From positions 1 through 64,000 of the forward strand of contig NZ_QEST01000243.1 in assembly GCF_003311645.1 (NCBI RefSeq): a DNA stretch of 64,000 bases, in the 5' to 3' direction. Origin of the DNA: Streptomyces sp. PT12. Its GTDB lineage: Bacteria > Actinomycetota > Actinomycetes > Streptomycetales > Streptomycetaceae. The translations under genes were made by a program, and so were the position numbers. The notes under the pieces were generated by a model. That model did no database searches, was not told the DNA's origin, and saw only the letters and a list, made by a program, of their open reading frames with translations. Below are positions 59,442 to 64,000 of this stretch, piece after piece. Numbering within the stretch: position 1 is the stretch's first letter; the number at the start of each line of letters is the position of its first letter.

Positions 59442-61160
59442 ATGACGTCACCCACCTGGCTGGCGCCGAATCCGGCGCTGGTCGGCACGCGGCACTCGGT
59501 CTCGTCCGGGCACCATCTGGCCTCGGCCGCGGCGTTCGCGATCCTGGAGGCGGGCGGCAACGCTGTCGACGCGGGCGCTTGCGCGGGCATGGCGCTCGCC
59601 GTGCTGCACGCCGACGAGGTCAACTTCGCCGGGGTCGCGCCCCTCATGATCCGCCTCGCCGACGGCACCGCCGTGAGCCTCGACGGGCTCGGCGTCTGGC
59701 CGCGGCGCCTCCCGGCCGACCTGTTCATGGCCGAGCACGGCGGCACCATCCCCACCGGCGTCCTGCGCACCGTCGTCCCGGCCGCGCCCGACGCCTGGAT
59801 CACGGCGCTGCGCGACCACGGCACGATGACCTTCGCCCAGGTCGCCGCCGCCGCGGCGCGCCTCGCGCGCGACGGCTTCCCCGTCTTCCCGCTGCTCGCC
59901 GACGGCATCGCCAAGCGCCAGGCGGGCTACCGCAGGTGGGAGGCCAACGCGGCGATCTACCTGCCGGGCGGCCGCCCGCCGAGGGTGGGGGAGCGCTTCG
60001 TGCAGGCCGACCTCGCCCGCACGATCCAGATCATGATCGACGCCGAGGAGCGCGCGGGCGGCGGCCGCGTCGCCGGTCTCGAGGCCGCGCGCGCGGCGTT
60101 CTACGAGGGCGAGATCGCCGACCGCATCGTGGCCTACCACGAGGCGAACGGCGGCTATCTGCGCCATGACGACCTCGCGGAGTTCCGCTCGCGCCGTGAG
60201 CCGGTCGTCGAGGCCCGCTGGCGCGACTTCACCCTTCTCACGTGCGGCGCCTGGTGCCAGGGCCCGATACTGGCCGAGGCGTTGCTCATCCTCGAACGCC
60301 ATGGCATCGGCGGTCTCGCGCACAACAGCCCCGCGTATGCGCACACGGTCGTCGAGGCGCTCAAGGGCGTCTTCGCCGATCGCGAACACCACTTCGGCGA
60401 CCCGGAGTTCGTCGATGTGCCGCTCGAACGGCTGCTGGGCGACGAGCACATCGCCGCGCGTGCCGCGGCGATCGACCCCGAGCGCGCCTTCCCCGGCCTG
60501 CCGCCCGCGCTCTTCGGCGCGTCGCAGGCGCTGCCCGAGGCGATCAGCGCCGACGAGGTGCGCCACATCGGCGAGGGCGGCACGAGCTATGTGTGCGTCA
60601 TCGACCGCTGGGGCAACGCCTTCTCGGCGACGCCGTCCGACGGCGCGTCGACATCGCCCGTCATCCCCGGCACCGGGATCGTGCCCTCGCTGCGCGGCCT
60701 CCAGTCGCGGCCCGACCCCGCCCACCCCGCGGGGGTCGCGCCGGGCAAGCGGCCACGCCTGACGCCGAGCCCCGCGATCGCCGTGCGCGACGACGGCAGC
60801 GTGCTGTCGTTCGGCTGCCCCGGCGGCGACATGCAGGTGCAGGCGATGCTCCAGGTCTTCCTCAACGCCTTCCACTTCGGCATGGAGGTGCAGGAGGCCG
60901 TGAACGCGCCGCGCTTCTCGACGTGGAGCTTCCCCAACTCATTCGCGCCCTTCGACTACCTCGCGGCGCACGTCTTCGTCGAGGACCGCTTCGACCCGGC
61001 CGTCCTCGCGGAGCTGGCGCGGCGAGGGCACGATGTGCGGCGCTGGCCCGCCTTCACGCGGGACGCGGCGGCCGTCGAGGCGATCTACCTGGACGCCCGC
61101 ACGGGGTTCCTCGCGTCCGCCGCCGACCCGCGCCAGCCCGCCCAGGCGGTGGTCGCGTGA
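59442..61160 (+). CDS. gamma-glutamyltransferase-family Ntn hydrolase (second)
   Basis: A 572-residue GGT-family protein without signal peptide. It has the N-terminal EAGGNAVDAGACAGMALAV and nucleophile Thr381 in GEGGTSYVCVIDRWGNAFSATPS. The GGDMQVQAMLQVFLNAFHFGM block is typical for the small subunit. It is clearly diverged from the first GGT (different length and nucleophile context). ATG with GGAGGAAGG at 59426-59434. It overlaps the amidohydrolase by a GTGA junction. It may process a different gamma-glutamyl intermediate. Confidence 0.85.
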   Translation: MTSPTWLAPNPALVGTRHSVSSGHHLASAAAFAILEAGGNAVDAGACAGMALAVLHADEVNFAGVAPLMIRLADGTAVSLDGLGVWPRRLPADLFMAEHGGTIPTGVLRTVVPAAPDAWITALRDHGTMTFAQVAAAAARLARDGFPVFPLLADGIAKRQAGYRRWEANAAIYLPGGRPPRVGERFVQADLARTIQIMIDAEERAGGGRVAGLEAARAAFYEGEIADRIVAYHEANGGYLRHDDLAEFRSRREPVVEARWRDFTLLTCGAWCQGPILAEALLILERHGIGGLAHNSPAYAHTVVEALKGVFADREHHFGDPEFVDVPLERLLGDEHIAARAAAIDPERAFPGLPPALFGASQALPEAISADEVRHIGEGGTSYVCVIDRWGNAFSATPSDGASTSPVIPGTGIVPSLRGLQSRPDPAHPAGVAPGKRPRLTPSPAIAVRDDGSVLSFGCPGGDMQVQAMLQVFLNAFHFGMEVQEAVNAPRFSTWSFPNSFAPFDYLAAHVFVEDRFDPAVLAELARRGHDVRRWPAFTRDAAAVEAIYLDARTGFLASAADPRQPAQAVVA

Positions 61161-62527
61161 CCGCCCCTCGCGAGAACGCCGCCGCGCCCGTTGTCCACAT
61201 CGCGCCCGTCGTGACGATGGACCCGCTGCGGCCGCGCGCCTCGGCGCTCGCGGTCGCGGGCGGCCGGGTCCTCGCCGTCGGCACCGTCGACCACGTGCGC
61301 GCCGCGGTGCCCGCGGGCACGCCCGAGCACCCGCACGACGGCGTGATCCTGCCCGGCCTCATCGACGCGCACCTGCACATGCAGCGCGGCGGCCTGAAGG
61401 CGCTCGCGTACCTGGACGCGGGCGCGGACGCCGACGCGTACGCCGCGGCGATGCGGCGCACCGCGGGCGACGCGACATGGCCCGGCGGCGAGCCCGCGCT
61501 CGGTCAGCGGGTCGCCGGGCTGCGCCGCGTGCAGCCGCTGCTGCACGCGCTCGGCTTCACCGGCGTCGTGGACCCCGCGGTGACGATCGACGAGATGCGC
61601 GGCTACCAGGAGGCGCACCGGCTCGGCGCGTTGACGATGCGCACGCTGGCCATGCCCTACCTCGAGCCCGGCTCGGCGCCGACCCCCGACATCGACGCCG
61701 TGATCGCGCACCTGGCGGGCACCGGCGTCTCGACCGGCTTCGGTGACGACATGCTGCGGATCGGCCCGATCAAGATCTATGTCGACGGCGAGGGCCTGCG
61801 CGGCCAGGCGCTCCTCCACGAGCCCTGGGACGACTCCGGCTACCGCGGGCTGCGGCGGATGGCGGACGACGACCTCGCCAGGCTGGTGCGCTTCTGCGCC
61901 GAGCACGGCTGGGGCGTCGGCGCGCACGCGGTGGGCGGCGCGGCGATCGAGGCGGTGACGCGGGAGTTCGCCGCCGCGGGCGCGGCGGTGCGCGAGCGGC
62001 GCTTCCAGCTCATCCACGCCTACCTCGAACCACGCGAGGCGGACCTGGCGGCGGCGGCGCGCTGCGGGGTCGTGGCCTCGTTGCAGCCCTCGATCATCTG
62101 GCACAACGGGCGCGGGCTCCGCGAGCGGCTCGGGGACCGCGCCGAGCGCGCCAACCCCGTCCGGAGCTGGATCGACGCAGGGGCCGTCGTGGCGTTCGGC
62201 TCGGACGGGCCGTTCTTCGCGTTCGACCCGCGCCTGCTGATGTGGCAGGCGGTCACCCGGCGCATCGAGGGATCGGACGTGCCGCTCAGCCTGGACGAGG
62301 CGATCACGGTGGACGAGGCGCTGGCCGCGTACACCGTCGGCGCCGCCCATGCCAGCCTCGCCGAGGGGAAACGGGGGATGCTGCGCGTCGGCACGCTCGC
62401 CGACTGGGCCCTGTGGTCGGCGGACCCGCTGGCCGTCGGGGCGGACGCGCTGCGCGCGCTGCGCGTGCTGCGTACGGAGGTCGGCGGGCGCACGGTGTTC
62501 AAGGCCGGGGCGGGGGACGGGCGGTGA
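61157..62527 (+). CDS. amidohydrolase of the YtcJ-like group
   Basis: A 456-residue metal-dependent amidohydrolase. The N-terminal beta-sandwich (VVTMDPLRPRASALAVAGGRVLAVG) is followed by the first metal motif GLIDAHLHMQ. Downstream are VGAHAVGG, IHAYLEPRE and the C-terminal AFGSDGPFFAFDPR. These fit a TIM-barrel deacylase or amide hydrolase, acting on N-acyl or cyclic amides in the cytosol. GTG start overlapping the GGT stop (GTGA). The amidase start overlaps its stop in the same way. Confidence 0.85.
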   Translation: MTAPRENAAAPVVHIAPVVTMDPLRPRASALAVAGGRVLAVGTVDHVRAAVPAGTPEHPHDGVILPGLIDAHLHMQRGGLKALAYLDAGADADAYAAAMRRTAGDATWPGGEPALGQRVAGLRRVQPLLHALGFTGVVDPAVTIDEMRGYQEAHRLGALTMRTLAMPYLEPGSAPTPDIDAVIAHLAGTGVSTGFGDDMLRIGPIKIYVDGEGLRGQALLHEPWDDSGYRGLRRMADDDLARLVRFCAEHGWGVGAHAVGGAAIEAVTREFAAAGAAVRERRFQLIHAYLEPREADLAAAARCGVVASLQPSIIWHNGRGLRERLGDRAERANPVRSWIDAGAVVAFGSDGPFFAFDPRLLMWQAVTRRIEGSDVPLSLDEAITVDEALAAYTVGAAHASLAEGKRGMLRVGTLADWALWSADPLAVGADALRALRVLRTEVGGRTVFKAGAGDGR

Positions 62528-64000
62528 CGGCCTCGGCGGCGGCCGCCGACCCCGGCGGCCTTCCCCTGCACCGGTGGCCCGCCCGGGACCTGGCCGCCGC
62601 GATCGCCCGCCGCGAGCTGTCGGCGGTCGAGGTGATGCGGCACCACCTCGCGCGCATCGACGAGATCGACGAGGGCGCCGATGGGCTGCGCGCGATTGTC
62701 ACGCGCGTCCCCGAGTCCCTCGCGCTGCGCATGGCGGCGGACGCCGACCGCGCCGTCGCGCGCGGCGACGACCTCGGCCCGCTCCATGGCCTGCCGACCG
62801 CCGTCAAGGACCTGATGGATGTCGCGGGGCTGCCGACGACGCATGGCTCCGCCGCCTACCGCGACGCGCGCCCCGCGGCTCGCGACAGCGTGCTCGCCGA
62901 GCGCCTGCGCGCGTCCGGCGCGCTCATCGTGGGGAAGACGAACACCCCGGAGTTCGGTCTCGGCACGCTGACGTTCAACTCCGTGCGCGGCACCACCCGT
63001 AACCCCTGGGACCCCAGCCGCCACGCGGGCGGCAGCAGCGGCGGCGCGGCCGCCGCGCTGGCCGCGGGGCTGCTGCCGCTCGCCGACGGCTCGGACAGCG
63101 GCGGCAGCATCCGCTTCCCGGCCGCGTTCTGCAACGTCGTGGGGCTGCGGCCCACGCCGGGGACGGTGCCGAGCGGGCGGCCTGGCGACGCGTGGAACCC
63201 CCATGTCGTGCTGGGCCCGATGGCGCGCGACTCCAGGGACGCCGCGCTGCTGCTCTCGGGCATCGCGGGCCGCGACCGGCGCTGGCCGCTGTCCTGGGTG
63301 GACGACCCGGCCGCGCTCGGCCGCGTGGCCGACCTCGACCCCGCCCGGCTGCGCATCGCCTGGAGCCCCGACGTCGGCGGGCTGCCGATCGCCCCCGATG
63401 TCCGCGCGGTGCACGCCGGGGCGCGCGCGGCGCTTGAGGCCGCTGGCGTCACCGTCGTCGATGTCGAGCCCGACCTCGCGGGCGCGGACGCGTGCTGGGA
63501 GGCCATCGAGCTGTTCGGCTTCGGCGCCGACGGCGGGGCGCACGCGGGGCGTTCAGGGCTGCGCGACGACTACCTCCGCAACGTCGCCGAAGGCCGCGCG
63601 ATCTCCGCCGACGCACTGGCGAACGCGCTGGCCAGGCGCACGGAGCTATTCCGCGCCACGGCCGCCGTGCTCGACGACGTGGACGCCGTCGCCTACCCGG
63701 CGACGCCCGTGGCCGCGCCGCCAGCCGACGTGGAATGGGTCGACGAGATCGACGGCGTGCGCCTCGCGCGGTACTTCGCGTGGCAGCGCACGGCCTGTCG
63801 GCTGACCGTCACCGGGCACCCCGTGCTGACGACGCCCGCGGGCTTCACCCCCGAGGGGCTGCCCGTCGGGATGCAGCTCGTGGGGCCGTCCCGCGAGGAC
63901 GCGCGCCTGCTCGCGATCGGCGCCGCCGTCGAAGCCGTCATCGGCCATGTCCGCGCCGCCCCCGGCTCCACCGCCCCACGAACCGGCAACGCGCCGGACA
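62524..64000 (+). CDS. amidase-signature enzyme (runs off the window)
   Basis: 492 codons are visible with no stop before the end. The Ser-cisSer-Lys triad is recognisable: Lys95 (LPTAVKDLMDVAG), cis-Ser at 171-172 (AGGSSGGAAAALAAG) and nucleophile Ser195 (GSDSGGSIRFPAAFC). The C-terminal region LTTPAGFTPEGLPVGMQLVG is typical. It hydrolyses an amide to acid plus ammonia or amine. GTG start in a GTGA overlap with the amidohydrolase. The N-terminal 20 residues are poorly conserved. Confidence 0.9.
   Translation, partial: MTASAAAADPGGLPLHRWPARDLAAAIARRELSAVEVMRHHLARIDEIDEGADGLRAIVTRVPESLALRMAADADRAVARGDDLGPLHGLPTAVKDLMDVAGLPTTHGSAAYRDARPAARDSVLAERLRASGALIVGKTNTPEFGLGTLTFNSVRGTTRNPWDPSRHAGGSSGGAAAALAAGLLPLADGSDSGGSIRFPAAFCNVVGLRPTPGTVPSGRPGDAWNPHVVLGPMARDSRDAALLLSGIAGRDRRWPLSWVDDPAALGRVADLDPARLRIAWSPDVGGLPIAPDVRAVHAGARAALEAAGVTVVDVEPDLAGADACWEAIELFGFGADGGAHAGRSGLRDDYLRNVAEGRAISADALANALARRTELFRATAAVLDDVDAVAYPATPVAAPPADVEWVDEIDGVRLARYFAWQRTACRLTVTGHPVLTTPAGFTPEGLPVGMQLVGPSREDARLLAIGAAVEAVIGHVRAAPGSTAPRTGNAPD

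Overview
The window is 64 kb of very GC-rich DNA with strong third-position G/C bias, GTG/TTG starts, ATGA/GTGA stop-start overlaps, rare TTA leucine codons and F420-, MsiK- and AfsR-type gene families. This points to a filamentous actinomycete, most likely Streptomyces or a close relative. No rRNA or tRNA gene and no CRISPR array was found. The content looks accessory: secondary metabolism, niche catabolism and many decayed genes.

Layout. 1-5.8 kb: CBS/BON protein, sulfotransferase, MarR regulator, quinone oxidoreductase, and an MFS exporter divergent from a MerR regulator. 5.85-15.5 kb (minus strand): an operon headed by a 2-epi-5-epi-valiolone-synthase-like sugar phosphate cyclase, followed by two cupin proteins, alcohol dehydrogenase, SDR, a tandem VOC protein like valiolone epimerases, two KAS III-like enzymes with Ser in place of the active-site Cys, and a small P-loop kinase. 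It ends in three truncated genes (GH3, alpha/beta hydrolase, methyltransferase). A divergent plus-strand operon at 15.7-19.1 kb (MFS exporter, acyltransferase 3, F420 oxidoreductase) probably belongs to the same C7-cyclitol cluster. 19.3-30.7 kb: a hydantoin/cyclic-amide island with two DUF917 proteins, HyuA-type hydantoinase, Asp/Glu/hydantoin racemase, sugar-type ABC importer without an ATPase, PucR regulator and two subunits of a molybdenum hydroxylase. 30.7-33.8 kb: a same-strand row of gene fragments joined by deletions (XdhC, aldehyde dehydrogenase, 2Fe-2S subunit, alpha/beta hydrolase, spermidine-synthase-like membrane protein, YcaO). 33.8-39.9 kb: secreted alpha-amylase, NB-ARC/TPR protein and a glycerophosphotransferase-like protein. 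40.1-43.9 kb: decayed MFS and TctA transporters, TetR regulator, isochorismatase-like hydrolase, a dead TnpB element and a urea-amidolyase-associated gene cut at the element's edge.

44.1-64 kb is a long plus-strand catabolic array: GntR regulator, class V aminotransferase, sarcosine-oxidase-like flavoenzyme, two gamma-glutamyltransferase-family proteins, copper amine oxidase, Rieske oxygenase, glutamine-synthetase-like ligase, aldehyde dehydrogenase, two phosphotriesterase-family hydrolases, GMC oxidoreductase, amidohydrolase and an amidase that runs off the end. The ligase, flavin oxidase, aldehyde dehydrogenase and gamma-glutamyl hydrolase set resembles gamma-glutamyl-amine catabolism (the Puu pathway), with added oxygenase, quinoprotein oxidase and lactonase-like steps. 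The substrate is unknown. Shared palindromes upstream of its two transcription units suggest one regulator, probably the GntR protein.

Two features recur across the window: short perfect tandem duplications in spacers and at gene ends, and gene remnants carrying internal deletions or single-base frameshifts.
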